DNA from: Lachnospiraceae bacterium
GTDB lineage: Bacteria; Bacillota; Clostridia; Lachnospirales; Lachnospiraceae
Direction: 5' to 3'
Length of the DNA stretch: 64,000 nucleotides
NCBI GenBank assembly: GCA_020860755.1
Contig: JAJBTQ010000008.1
Location: 1 to 64,000 of the forward strand
This document shows, in pieces, positions 56,211 through 64,000 of the stretch (the stretch's first letter is position 1; each line of letters starts with the position of its first letter). The position numbers and the translations under genes were made by a program. Under the pieces are notes generated by a model. The model was not told the origin of the DNA and did no database searches. It saw only the letters and a list, made by a program, of their open reading frames with translations.

Positions 56211-58076
56211 TTATTCCACTGTCACAGATTTAGCCAGATTCCGCGGCTTATCTACATCCAGGCCCCTGGCGACACTCAGATAGTAGCCGAGCAGCTGCAG
56301 CGGGACCACCGCGAGACTGGCAAAGAAATGCTCGTCCGTTTTCGGGATATATACGCAGAAATCTGCCGTATCCTCGATCTCATACCGTCCGTATCCGGTC
56401 AGTCCCATAAGGTAGGCGCCTCTCGCCTTACACTCTACCAGGTTGCTTATAGTCTTCTCGTATAGATCCTCCTGTGTCAGCACACCGATGACGAGGATCC
56501 CATCCTCCACCAGGCTGATCGTGCCGTGCTTTAACTCGCCGGCCGCATACGCCTCCGAGTGGATATAGGAGATCTCCTTCATCTTCAGGCTGCCCTCCAG
56601 GCAGATGGCGTAGTCCAGCCCCCGCCCGATAAAAAAAATATCGTGGGCGTTGGAAAACTTTGAGGCAAACCACTGGATCCGCTCCTGCTCCGACAGGATC
56701 TGCTCGATCTTGCCCGGGAGCGTCATGAGCTCTTCCAACATCAAAGAGCAGGTTTCCTGCGTTATGCATCCCCGCACAAGGGCAGTCTGCATAGCCAGCA
56801 GATAGCAGGCGACAAGCTGCGTGCTGTATGCCTTTGTCGTGGCGACCGCGATCTCAGGCCCCGCGAGGGTGTAGAACACGTGATCCGCCTCCCTCGCTAT
56901 GGAGGAGCCGACCACGTTGACGATAGCCAGTGTCTTTATGCCACGGCTTTTCGCCTCGCGCAACGCTGCAAGGGAATCCGCCGTCTCACCGGACTGAGAA
57001 ATGATGATCACCAGACTGTTCGGATCGATCGGTGACCTGCGGTACCGAAACTCCGATGCCAGGTCCACCTGAACCGGGATCTGCGCGAGATCCTCCATCA
57101 CATACCGGGCTGCCATGCCCACATGCCAGGCTGAACCACAGGCGACGATATAGATCTGGGAAAAGCTGCGAAGTTCCTCATCGGTCAACCCGATATCGGA
57201 CAGATCGATCCGGGAAACACCGCCCTCCTCCTTCACCACGGAGTGGATGGTGTCCGCCACCGCCTGGGGCTGCTCATGGATCTCCTTCATCATGAAATGC
57301 TCATAGCCGCCCTTCTCGGCCGCTTCCGCGTCCCACTCGATCTCCACCGGTTCCTTCTCGACCTCGTCGCCGTCGAGATTGAAAAAGCTGACTCCGTCGG
57401 CCCTAAGCCTGCCCATCTCCAGATTGTCGATGTAACAGACCTTTCGCACGTAGTTTAAGATCGCCGGCACATCGGAGGCGGCAAACGTTTCGCCCTCACC
57501 CAGACCGACGATGAGCGGGCTGTCCTTCCTGGCTACCCAGACCTCGTCCGGATAGTCCTCAAACATCACAGCGAGTCCATAGGAACCGCGGACTCGGACC
57601 ATGGTCTTCGCCAGAGCGTCGATCGGTCCGATCTGATATTTCTTGTAATAGTAATCCACGAGCTTGATGAGGACCTCTGTGTCTGTCTCGGAGTAGAACT
57701 CATATCCGTTCCGGATCAGCTTGTCCCGAAGCTCCTGATAATTTTCTATGATTCCGTTATGTACGCCGACAACGCAGGGCGTATCCGACATCTCTTTCTC
57801 GCTGCTGTGCGGATGCGCATTGGCCTCAGAGGGCTCCCCGTGGGTCGCCCAGCGCGTATGTCCGATCCCGACACATCCCGGCAGAGCTTTGCCGTCGTCT
57901 GTCTTTTCCGCCAGCTTTTTTAATCGTCCCTGCGCCTTGACTACACGGATCTCTCCGTCCTGATCGCGGACGGCAAGTCCCGCCGAGTCATAGCCGCGGT
58001 ACTCCAGTCTGGAGAGTCCCTCCAGCAGGATCGGTGCCGCCTGTTTATCCCCTGCATATCCAACAATTCCGCACAT
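56211..58076 (-). CDS. glmS: Glutamine-fructose-6-phosphate aminotransferase
   Basis: A 621-residue enzyme making glucosamine 6-phosphate for peptidoglycan. The N-terminal Ntn glutaminase begins with the catalytic Cys2 (MCGIVGYAG) and has GHTRWATHGEPS near residue 73. The isomerase half carries two SIS domains (SQSGETADSLAALREAKSRG near 365; SLKMKEISYIHSEAYAAGELKHG near 500). Only 3 bp separate it from ilvE, and the ribosome site GGAGG lies in the ilvE 3' end, so there is no room for a glmS ribozyme directly upstream. Confidence 0.97.
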   Translation of the reverse strand: MCGIVGYAGDKQAAPILLEGLSRLEYRGYDSAGLAVRDQDGEIRVVKAQGRLKKLAEKTDDGKALPGCVGIGHTRWATHGEPSEANAHPHSSEKEMSDTPCVVGVHNGIIENYQELRDKLIRNGYEFYSETDTEVLIKLVDYYYKKYQIGPIDALAKTMVRVRGSYGLAVMFEDYPDEVWVARKDSPLIVGLGEGETFAASDVPAILNYVRKVCYIDNLEMGRLRADGVSFFNLDGDEVEKEPVEIEWDAEAAEKGGYEHFMMKEIHEQPQAVADTIHSVVKEEGGVSRIDLSDIGLTDEELRSFSQIYIVACGSAWHVGMAARYVMEDLAQIPVQVDLASEFRYRRSPIDPNSLVIIISQSGETADSLAALREAKSRGIKTLAIVNVVGSSIAREADHVFYTLAGPEIAVATTKAYSTQLVACYLLAMQTALVRGCITQETCSLMLEELMTLPGKIEQILSEQERIQWFASKFSNAHDIFFIGRGLDYAICLEGSLKMKEISYIHSEAYAAGELKHGTISLVEDGILVIGVLTQEDLYEKTISNLVECKARGAYLMGLTGYGRYEIEDTADFCVYIPKTDEHFFASLAVVPLQLLGYYLSVARGLDVDKPRNLAKSVTVE

Positions 58077-58079
58077 AGT

Positions 58080-59105
58080 TTATTCTACCTCCACAATCCA
58101 GCCTTCCGGCGCCTCGATCTTACCGTCCTGAATGTCCACAAATGTACTGCGAAGCTTTGACATCACGGGGCCCATCTCATCCATACCGCTCGGGATCAGG
58201 ATATCTGTGCCGTGATCGTAGATCGCGCCGACCGGAGAGATCACGGCTGCCGTCCCGCACAGGCCAACTTCGGTAAACTCTTTCAGCTCGTCCTTGTACA
58301 CCACTCTCTGCTCCACTTCCATGCCGAAATAGTGTTCCGCGACATACATAAGGGAGCGACGTGTGATGGAGGGAAGGATGCTGTCGGAGAGCGGCGTCAC
58401 AAGCTTCCCTTCCTGTGTGACAAACAGGAAGTTGGCACCGCCGGTCTCCTCAACCTTGGTCCTGGTGGCAGGGTCTAAATACATATTCTCGTCAAAGCCC
58501 TCCTCGTGCGCTGTCACGATGGCATAGAGGCTCATCGCATAGTTTAAGCCGGCCTTGATGTTGCCGGTGCCGTGAGGCGCGGCCCGGTCGAGATCAGAGA
58601 TCTTGATATGCAGCGGCTTCACGCCGCCCTTAAAGTACGGCCCCACCGGGGTCGTAAAAATACGAAACATATAATCATCCGCCGGACTGACACCGATCAC
58701 GGAATTGATCCCGAATTCATAGGGACGGATATAGAGAGTCGCACCGTAACCGTATGGCGGGACATAGGCGGCATTCGCTTTCACCACTTCCTTGACGGCC
58801 TCCACAAACCGCTCTTCCGGATAGGGCGGCATCTCAAGCCGATTCGCGGAATCCACCATACGCTTCGCGTTTAAGTCCGGACGGAACGTGACGATCCGGC
58901 CGTCCACCGTCTCGTAGGCCTTAAGCCCCTCAAAGATCGTCTGTGCGTACTGCAGGACACCCGCGCATTCGTTCATCGTGATGTTGGGATCGGGTGTCAG
59001 CGTTCCCTCATCCCACTTTCCGCCGGTGTACATGGAAACATAGCGCAGGTCCGTCTCCCGATAAGAAAAATCAAGATTCGCCCAGTCAATGTTTTTCTTC
59101 TCCAT
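58080..59105 (-). CDS. ilvE: Branched-chain amino acid aminotransferase
   Basis: A 341-residue fold-type IV PLP enzyme. YAQTIFEGLKAY near residues 53-64, RPDLNAKRM near 76, and IKAGLNYAMSL with the PLP lysine near 185-195 are present; EETGGANFLFV and GTAAVISPVG bind phosphate. It exchanges amino groups of Leu, Ile and Val. It is the first gene of a compact run: ilvE, glmS, mrp, hisC, export protein. Confidence 0.95.
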   Translation of the reverse strand: MEKKNIDWANLDFSYRETDLRYVSMYTGGKWDEGTLTPDPNITMNECAGVLQYAQTIFEGLKAYETVDGRIVTFRPDLNAKRMVDSANRLEMPPYPEERFVEAVKEVVKANAAYVPPYGYGATLYIRPYEFGINSVIGVSPADDYMFRIFTTPVGPYFKGGVKPLHIKISDLDRAAPHGTGNIKAGLNYAMSLYAIVTAHEEGFDENMYLDPATRTKVEETGGANFLFVTQEGKLVTPLSDSILPSITRRSLMYVAEHYFGMEVEQRVVYKDELKEFTEVGLCGTAAVISPVGAIYDHGTDILIPSGMDEMGPVMSKLRSTFVDIQDGKIEAPEGWIVEVE

Positions 59106-59188
59106 TTTGCTTCTCTCTTTCCCCGTTTTCTTGCTTTATACTTTATCACAAAATATAGTTCTTTACCAGAGCAGGCAGACTCCTCCCG

Positions 59189-60139
59189 TCAGATCCAGCC
59201 GATCGTTCGCAGGAGGAAGATCCAGGCTGTCAGCGTAACCGAAGCGAGCAGTGTCGTCATCACGACAACGCTCGCGGTCAGTACCCCGTCGTTGTGCATC
59301 TCCTTCGCCATGATATAGCAGCTCGGCGTAGTCGGCCCGGCCAGCATGACCAATAGCGCGACCATTTTCTCACCCTTAAAACCAAACCACGCGGCCAGCG
59401 GAATGAAGATAGCCGCCATGACGATCAGCTTGATCACGGAGGCACCGATCGTGGGCTTTAGCTTCTGGATCGCCTGTCTGCCCTCGAAGCCGGCGCCCAG
59501 CGTTAGCAAGGCCAGCGGCGTCGCGATCCGCGCGATGTAGTCCACCGTAGAGTTGACGAGCTCGGGGAGCGGATTGTTTAAGAGCCCCACGACGACACCG
59601 ACGATAACGCCGATGATGATCGGGTTCTTTAAGATATTGATCCCGGCCTCCCGGATCCGCTTTGTATCGCGCTCCCCTTCCGGGTAGTCTCCCTCAAACG
59701 TTAGTACAATAACAGAGTATATGTTGTAGAGCGGAACCGCTCCGATGATCATCAGCGCTCCCATCGCGGATTCGCCGCCGTAGATATTATCGATGAAGGC
59801 CAGCCCCATGACGGCAGCGCTGCTGCGGAAGGCCGCCTGCGTGAATGCGCCGCGCAGATTTTCCTTCACAAACAGCTTCGCGAGTCCCCAGGAACCCCAG
59901 AAGCCGACGGAAGTCGCCACGGCACAAAAGATCACGTACTTCCAGTCAAATAATCTTAAGATATCGACACTGGCCAGGTCACTGTATACGAGAAGAGGCA
60001 GGGTGACGGTAAAGCAGAGCTTATTCGCCACGTTGGTAAAATTATCGTTTATTACATTGATCCGCCGCAGAAAATAGCCGACCACCATGACCAGGAAGAT
60101 CGGAATTGTGACGTTTATGCTAAATAAAAAGTTATTCAT
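59189..60139 (-). CDS. AEC family transporter
   Basis: A 316-residue membrane protein of the auxin efflux carrier family with about ten helices. FSINVTIPIFLVMVVGYFLRR is a typical start. The substrate is unknown; bacterial members often export organic acids or amino acids. The ATG overlaps the folA stop by 4 bp (ATGA), so it is coupled to folA and follows thyA and folA in one operon. Confidence 0.9.
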   Translation of the reverse strand: MNNFLFSINVTIPIFLVMVVGYFLRRINVINDNFTNVANKLCFTVTLPLLVYSDLASVDILRLFDWKYVIFCAVATSVGFWGSWGLAKLFVKENLRGAFTQAAFRSSAAVMGLAFIDNIYGGESAMGALMIIGAVPLYNIYSVIVLTFEGDYPEGERDTKRIREAGINILKNPIIIGVIVGVVVGLLNNPLPELVNSTVDYIARIATPLALLTLGAGFEGRQAIQKLKPTIGASVIKLIVMAAIFIPLAAWFGFKGEKMVALLVMLAGPTTPSCYIMAKEMHNDGVLTASVVVMTTLLASVTLTAWIFLLRTIGWI

Positions 60140-60630
60140 AATTCAGCTTTCTCGTACTTATAAAAAAAGTATTCCAGATCGAAATAAGTCTGCTCATCGC
60201 TGTCCGCCGTGATGCGCCATTCCGGCCGCTCATCCAGGTTCGGAAAGTAGGCATCCGCGTCGAAGCAGTAATTGATCTTGGTGATATGCGCCACGTCACA
60301 CTCGTCGAGCAGCTGTCGATAGATGCTCTCTCCGCCGATGACATAGATATCTTCGGACGGATATTTTTCCAACTCCTCATGAAGCTCATCCATATCATGT
60401 ACAACGACAGCCCCCTTGACGACATAGTCCGGATCGCGGGTCAGCACAATATTCGTTCGATCCCGAAGCGGCCTCCCGTTCGGGAAGCTCTCCAGTGTTT
60501 TCCTTCCCATGACGACCACTTTTCCCATGGTTGTCTCACGAAAAAATTTCATATCGTCGGGGATGCTGACTAAAAGTTTATTTTTCAAGCCGATGGCCCA
60601 GTTTTCATCTACTGCTGCGATCAGATTCAT
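60136..60630 (-). CDS. folA: Dihydrofolate reductase
   Basis: A 164-residue NADPH-dependent enzyme restoring tetrahydrofolate. MNLIAAVDENWAIGLKNKLL is the N-terminal signature; the substrate Asp is in IPDDMKFFRETT near residue 25, GRKTLESFP near 43-51 and YVIGGESIYRQLL near 96-108. Placed 51 bp after thyA, whose reaction oxidises tetrahydrofolate, so the pairing is functional. AAGGAG precedes the ATG. Confidence 0.95.
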   Translation of the reverse strand: MNLIAAVDENWAIGLKNKLLVSIPDDMKFFRETTMGKVVVMGRKTLESFPNGRPLRDRTNIVLTRDPDYVVKGAVVVHDMDELHEELEKYPSEDIYVIGGESIYRQLLDECDVAHITKINYCFDADAYFPNLDERPEWRITADSDEQTYFDLEYFFYKYEKAEL

Positions 60631-60681
60631 CGTGTTCTCCTTATTCGGGTGTGCTTAGAAAAGATGCTGCCCACGAAACTT

Positions 60682-61530
60682 CTAAACCGCTACCGGAATA
60701 TCCGTGATCTGAGGGCCTGTCTCATAGTTGATCAGCTTGACGTCGTCTCTCGTAAACTCATAAAAATCCGTAACCTCCGGGTTGAGCCAGAACTCCGGCG
60801 CGGGATACGGCTCCCGGGAGATCAGCTCTTTAACCAGAGGAATATGACGGTCGTAGATATGCGCGTCGGCAATGACGTGAATAAACTCTCCCACCTGCAT
60901 GTCGCAGACCTGCGCCAGCATGTGGAGCAGCACCGCGTACTGGCATACATTCCAGTTGTTGGCCGTCAAGATATCCTGGGACCGCTGGTTTAAGATGCCG
61001 TTTAAGACGAGCTTGTCCTCGCCCGGTTTCTTGGTCACATTAAACGTCATGCTGTAGGCGCAGGGATAGAGGTTCATCTCATGGAGATCCTGATGCACAT
61101 AAAGGTTGGTCATGATCCTGCGGCTGTAGGGATTGTTTTTTAAGTCGTAGATCACACGGTCCACCTGGTCCATCATCCCTTCATCATACTGGTGCTTCAC
61201 GCCCATCTGGTAGCCGTAAGCCTTCCCGATGGAACCGTCCTCATCCGCCCAGGCATCCCAGATGTGGCTGTGGAGGTTGTTGATGTTGTTGGACTTTAGC
61301 TGCCAGATCCAGAGCATCTCGTCCGTGCAGCTCTTGATGGCTGTGCGCCGGAGCGTTAAAGCCGGGAACTCCTTTGACAGATCATAGCGGTTGACTACAC
61401 CGAACTTTTTGATCGTGTAGGCGCTGCTGCCGTCTTCCCATTTGGGCCGGACCTTCTCTCCCTCCGTGCTGGTGCCGTTTTCTAAGATATCTGTGCACAT
61501 GTCAATAAATACGGTATCTGCGTAACTCAT
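60682..61530 (-). CDS. thyA: Thymidylate synthase
   Basis: A 282-residue classical ThyA methylating dUMP with methylene-tetrahydrofolate. DPYSRRI-like NPYSRRIMTNLYVHQDLHEM lies near residues 133-152, the catalytic Cys is in LYPCAYSMTFNV near 155-166, and LHMLAQVCDMQVGEFIHV plus DAHIYDRHI follow. The N-terminal third is distinct from the E. coli enzyme. The ribosome site is weak. First gene of thyA-folA-AEC. Confidence 0.94.
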   Translation of the reverse strand: MSYADTVFIDMCTDILENGTSTEGEKVRPKWEDGSSAYTIKKFGVVNRYDLSKEFPALTLRRTAIKSCTDEMLWIWQLKSNNINNLHSHIWDAWADEDGSIGKAYGYQMGVKHQYDEGMMDQVDRVIYDLKNNPYSRRIMTNLYVHQDLHEMNLYPCAYSMTFNVTKKPGEDKLVLNGILNQRSQDILTANNWNVCQYAVLLHMLAQVCDMQVGEFIHVIADAHIYDRHIPLVKELISREPYPAPEFWLNPEVTDFYEFTRDDVKLINYETGPQITDIPVAV

Positions 61531-61613
61531 ATGTCTCTGTGGATATGAAAAAATATCCTTTTCCTTTCTAGCTTATATCGTTATAAAATCATCTGTCGTT
61601 TCGGGAGTGTCGA

Positions 61614-62591
61614 TCACATCAGGGGACTGTCCGGTGAATAGGCCCTGACCCGGTCAAACAGCTTGGCGCACGAAAGCGTGTCCGCATGGGGAACCACTTC
61701 GCTCTCAAGCCGGCCCGCACGGATACAGCGGATGACCTCCTCGATCTCATACGTGAATCCATTCTGCGTGACCTCGTCGACAAAGTGCTCGACCTCGCAG
61801 CCCTCCTCGTCATATAAGAAACACTCCGACGGGTGAATGGGGATCGGTAAAACGATCGAACCGCCCTTGCCGTAAATGAACATCCGATCTTCGATCGGCG
61901 CCGCAAAGCTTGTGGTGAGTTCCGCCAGCGTGTGCTCCATATCCAGCGTCACATGCGAGGTGAGGTCGACGCCCAGGTCGCTGAACTTGGTCGTCACCTG
62001 TACATTGCGGATCTCCTGCTGTAAGAGGAACGTCGTGATCTCGTAGGCATACACCGTGATGTCGGTTGCCACTCCGCCGGCAAGTGCCGGGTTTAAAAAG
62101 CGGCTCTCATTATCATCCGGCGTGACAAACCCGATTGTAATCTGCGACAGCGTCGGAGTTCCGATGCGGCTGTCCTCCAGCCACGTGCGCACGCACCGGA
62201 CCGCCGGTAAAAACCGGCTCCACAGCGCTTCCATGGCGAACACCTGCTGCTCCTCGGCATAGGAAAGGGCCGTCTCAGCCTCCGAGGCGTTCGCAAACAT
62301 CGCCTTTTCACACATCACCGGGATCTTCCGGTCAAGGCACAGCATGGTCAGCCGGAAATGATCATTCGGCGTCACCGCGATGTAGGCACAGTCCGGATGT
62401 TCGGCATCGAGCATCTCCTCGTAGCTGTCATACGCGCGGGGAATATCGTGCTCCGCAGCAAAGCGCTGCGCACGCTCCATGCTCTTGCTCGCCACGGCGG
62501 CGACTTCACAGCCGTCAATGCGGGAGACGGCATCACAAAACTGGTTGCCGATAAAGCCTGCCCCCAGTATCACAAATCGAAATGTATTCAT
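61614..62591 (-). CDS. Gfo/Idh/MocA family oxidoreductase
   Basis: A 325-residue NAD(P)-dependent oxidoreductase. The N-terminal Rossmann loop VILGAGFIGNQFC lies at residues 7-19, the conserved CEKAMFANASEAE (EKP-like motif with catalytic Lys) near 94-106, and the C-terminal alpha/beta domain with GGVATDITVYAYEITTFLL near 170-190. The family covers many sugar dehydrogenases; no substrate can be assigned. GGAGG precedes the ATG. It stands apart from thyA by 83 bp. Confidence 0.92.
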   Translation of the reverse strand: MNTFRFVILGAGFIGNQFCDAVSRIDGCEVAAVASKSMERAQRFAAEHDIPRAYDSYEEMLDAEHPDCAYIAVTPNDHFRLTMLCLDRKIPVMCEKAMFANASEAETALSYAEEQQVFAMEALWSRFLPAVRCVRTWLEDSRIGTPTLSQITIGFVTPDDNESRFLNPALAGGVATDITVYAYEITTFLLQQEIRNVQVTTKFSDLGVDLTSHVTLDMEHTLAELTTSFAAPIEDRMFIYGKGGSIVLPIPIHPSECFLYDEEGCEVEHFVDEVTQNGFTYEIEEVIRCIRAGRLESEVVPHADTLSCAKLFDRVRAYSPDSPLM

Positions 62592-62713
62592 CGGAATCCT
62601 CCGTTGAGATCGGCCTTTTGACCATATCCGCAGATGTTTACATACTAGTATAATTATAAGAAAAATTCCGGGATGTGTAAAGGTCGATTTTTGCCTCTTG
62701 GGGCCTGTCAGGT

Positions 62714-62742
62714 TTGACGCGGCAAAGCGTTTGTGTTATACT
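62714..62742 (+). promoter_or_regulatory. Sigma-A promoter of the small membrane protein
   Basis: TTGACG (62714-62719), 17-bp spacer, TATACT (62737-62742). It shows the ORF cannot start at 62714. Confidence 0.85.
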
Positions 62743-62770
62743 CTCTTCAGTCATTTTGGGAGGTTTTTAT

Positions 62771-63001
62771 ATGAGTCAGGAAAAGGTTGACGAGTATAAA
62801 ATGCACAAGAAAAACCGGCAGCAGGAAATGGCCAAGGCAAGACAGCGGAAGATCCTCGTGAGGGTCATCCTGATCCTTGTCGCGGCCGTCATTGTCTTCT
62901 GGATCGTATGGTCCGCTTATCACTTCTATCTGTCGAACAGAGAAATTGGCCAGATCGCAGTGAATCTCTCCGAGATCTCCAACTATCTGGACGGGCTGTA
63001 A
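62771..63001 (+). CDS. Small single-pass membrane protein
   Basis: A 76-residue protein. A basic, glutamine-rich cytoplasmic N-terminus (about 30 residues) precedes one membrane helix, VRVILILVAAVIVFWIVWSAY, and a short outer tail ending SNYLDGL. GGGAGG lies 7 nt before the ATG and a consensus promoter 29 bp ahead. I do not recognise a named family; the layout suggests a membrane anchor or a subunit of a larger complex. It lies 77 bp before tRNA-Gly. Confidence 0.82.
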   Translation: MSQEKVDEYKMHKKNRQQEMAKARQRKILVRVILILVAAVIVFWIVWSAYHFYLSNREIGQIAVNLSEISNYLDGL

Positions 63002-63077
63002 GCCTCTTATGAATGGCTGAAAAAAATTGACAATTTTGCTAAAGTGATGTACACTAGGTCACGTGCCTGAGACATGT

Positions 63078-63150
63078 GCGCGAGTGGCTCAGTTGGTGGA
63101 GCGCGACCTTGCCAAGGTCGAGGCCGCGGGTTCGAGTCCCGTCTCGCGCT
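63078..63150 (+). tRNA. tRNA-Gly (anticodon GCC)
   Basis: Acceptor GCGCGAG pairs with CTCGCGC, D stem GCTC/GAGC, anticodon stem CGACC/GGTCG with loop TTGCCAA (anticodon GCC), T arm GCGGG-TTCGAGT-CCCGT, discriminator T. CCA is not encoded. 73 nt. Confidence 0.96.
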
Positions 63151-63163
63151 TTTATACAAAAAA

Positions 63164-63194
63164 GGGGATCATCCTTATGGATGACCCCCTTTTT
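63164..63194 (+). terminator. Terminator of tRNA-Gly
   Basis: GGGGATCATCC (63164-63174) pairs with GGATGACCCC (63179-63188), one bulge, followed by TTTTT. Confidence 0.88.
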
Positions 63195-63204
63195 GTGTAT
63201 ACGA

Positions 63205-63258
63205 GTCCGGACGTGCTCAAACTGTCCCCGTAAGGGAACAGTTCGAGCACCCTCGGAC
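63205..63258. other. Long nested hairpin between the repeat copies
   Basis: GTCCG (63205-63209) with CGGAC (63254-63258) encloses GTGCTC-a-AACTGT-c-CCC, loop GTAA, GGG-a-ACAGTT-c-GAGCAC (63213-63250), nearly all paired. It is not a tRNA cloverleaf. Function unknown. Confidence 0.7.
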
Positions 63259-63308
63259 ACGTTGTGTCCTGGGGCAGACCCTCCCGTCTCGCGCTTTTAT
63301 ACAAAAAA

Positions 63309-63338
63309 GAGACCATCCAATGGATGGCCTCTTTTTTT
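63309..63338 (+). terminator. Second terminator-like hairpin after the repeat copy
   Basis: GAGACCATCC (63309-63318) pairs with GGATGGCCTC (63322-63331), one mismatch, followed by TTTTTTT. Confidence 0.8.
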
Positions 63339-63339
63339 G

Positions 63340-63592
63340 TAAGCGAGGCGGTCGGGATTCGAAACGGAGGCCTGAGCCGAAAAAGCACGTATTTATGCGG
63401 GTTTGCGGCCTTGAAAAAAAACTTAGGTAATCAAAAGGACCCTGTAAGCGTAGGTTTTTAGGCAAATTTTCATGTGAAAGGAGGACGCTTTTGTGTGTGC
63501 GACACAATCTGTGTATTTTGGCTTTATCCCGCTGTATATTGATTATTATATCGGCACTAAAAAGAGAAAAGTGCCGTTTTGATATTTTGGTA
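63340..63592. other. Non-coding stretch before the AbiEi-like gene
   Basis: I see no convincing gene here. Short open frames lack ribosome sites. Base composition turns AT-rich. An AAAGGAGG at 63478-63485 has no credible coding frame after it. Confidence 0.5.
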
Positions 63593-63659
63593 TTGACTGA
63601 GCAAGCCGTTTTAAATATAATAATATCAGATTGGCAGTAAAATCAGATTGGTGCCGATA
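63549..63659 (+). promoter_or_regulatory. Promoter and candidate operator repeats of the AbiEi-like gene
   Basis: TTGACT (63593-63598), 17-bp spacer, TATAAT (63616-63621). It is flanked by an inverted repeat, TATCGGCAC (63549-63557) and GTGCCGATA (63651-63659), with another GTGCCG at 63571. ATCAGATTGG is directly repeated at 63625-63634 and 63642-63651, covering the predicted transcription start. AbiEi-type antitoxins are known to repress their own promoter through repeats. Confidence 0.75.
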
Positions 63660-63677
63660 TGATAATAAAACGAGGGG

Positions 63678-64000
63678 ATGATTTTTACGGATGCAGTTTA
63701 TTTAGAAGACTTAAACGGGAAAAAATATTTCAGCCGCAGGGAACTGCTTCAATCATTCCGCAAAGGCGGATTTGCGCTCAGCGACGCGGCATTCAGCAAG
63801 AAGGTGACTTCTATGGTACAAAGCGGGGACATTGTCCGGGTTGGAAAGGATGTTTACAGTCTGCCGGACGAACAGATATATCCATACAAACATGAATATT
63901 CAGATTTGGCGAATGAGCTCGCAGAGATCATAAAAGAGCAGTATCCCCTGATTGATTTTACAGTTTTTGAATTAATTCAACTGAATGATTTTGTGAATCA
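63678..64000 (+). CDS. AbiEi-like antitoxin of a type IV toxin-antitoxin system (partial)
   Basis: The first 107 codons of a gene running off the window. From the ATG behind GAGGGG it begins MIFTDAVYLEDLNGKKYFSR, then SDAAFSKKVTSMVQSGDIVRVGKDVYSL, a winged-helix DNA-binding region, then HEYSDLANELAEIIKEQYPLIDFTVFELIQLNDF. This matches the family (AbiEi/DUF6577 type) normally encoded directly before an AbiEii nucleotidyltransferase toxin. The longer-looking frame from 63659 in another phase is a shadow. Its place after a tRNA-Gly repeat and its AT-rich sequence suggest acquisition by transfer. The toxin gene, if present, lies beyond 64000. Confidence 0.78.
   Translation, partial: MIFTDAVYLEDLNGKKYFSRRELLQSFRKGGFALSDAAFSKKVTSMVQSGDIVRVGKDVYSLPDEQIYPYKHEYSDLANELAEIIKEQYPLIDFTVFELIQLNDFVN

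Larger units (their letters stand above)
63137..63309. repeat. 28-bp direct repeat of the tRNA-Gly 3' end
   Basis: The 28 bases 63137-63164 (tRNA 3' end from the T arm, then TTTTATACAAAAAAG) recur exactly at 63282-63309, 145 bp on. Each copy is followed by its own terminator hairpin. Best read as an attachment-site-like duplication or as a decayed second tRNA unit; the accessory AbiEi-like gene lies beyond it. Confidence 0.85.

Noticed and set aside
58077..58079. glmS ribozyme
   Set aside because: Only 3 bp separate ilvE and glmS, so the catalytic riboswitch usual in Firmicutes is not directly upstream of glmS. I saw none upstream of ilvE either.
63223..63295. A second intact tRNA-Gly at the repeat copy
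   Set aside because: Only the 3' 14 bases match the tRNA. The rest forms a long hairpin with no D or anticodon arm.
63264..63461. 65-aa ORF after the tRNA repeat
   Set aside because: No ribosome site, and it reads through a terminator hairpin; no family resemblance.

Overview
The window reads as a chromosomal segment of a Gram-positive anaerobe of class Clostridia, most like a Lachnospiraceae-type gut bacterium. This is inferred from gene content, not from a database match: consensus sigma-A promoters, strong AGGAGG ribosome sites, a Gram-positive LexA box, an ileS T-box leader, a DUF1836 gene, an ANTAR regulator beside glnA, the DapL lysine route, both ATP- and PPi-type phosphofructokinases, a stand-alone crotonase and a eukaryote-type HisA. 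Most of it is dense housekeeping sequence with about 50-55% GC by eye. The last ~650 bases (after about 63340) are more AT-rich and look accessory.

Layout. 0-8.8 kb: a LexA-controlled Y-family polymerase with a small partner, a heavy-metal-associated protein with a problematic start, DUF1836 and TrpR-like regulators, LarE, a three-gene ABC importer of the tryptophan/tyrosine (TrpXYZ) class, and a K+ channel/RyR-domain gene broken by a frameshift. 8.8-22.5 kb: ahcY, an MFS transporter, a small alarmone synthetase, an rRNA methyltransferase-pfkA pair, fba, PPi-dependent phosphofructokinase, a zinc-ribbon/YARHG membrane protein, dnaE and a CPBP protease. 22.6-33.5 kb: glgP-ileS under a T-box, pncB, marR, crt, mscL and mutY. 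33.7-40.6 kb: the complete F1Fo ATP synthase operon (atpBEFHAGDC, read leftward), whose alpha and beta subunits carry very unusual low-complexity C-terminal tails. 40.7-49.6 kb: dapA-dapB, cobO, typA, dapL, glnA with its ANTAR gene, and hisA. 49.8-62.6 kb: guaB, a MATE pump, pncC, a small export protein, hisC, mrp, glmS, ilvE, an AEC transporter, folA, thyA and a Gfo/Idh oxidoreductase. 62.7-64 kb: a small membrane protein, tRNA-Gly(GCC), a 28-bp repeat of the tRNA 3' end, and the start of an AbiEi-like antitoxin gene cut by the window edge.

How it fits together. Glycolysis is represented by glgP, pfkA, pfp and fba. Lysine/diaminopimelate synthesis is represented by dapA, dapB and dapL, nitrogen assimilation by glnA-ANTAR, one-carbon and thymidine metabolism by folA and thyA, and energy conservation by the ATP synthase. 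The points most worth a second look are the tails on AtpA and AtpD, the frameshifted channel-RyR gene, the heavy-metal protein whose only well-placed start codon is ATT, two miniature inverted-repeat-like elements (16757-16938 and 48622-48812), structured leaders before crt and glnA, a leaderless larE, and the tRNA-Gly junction leading into the AbiE-like locus.
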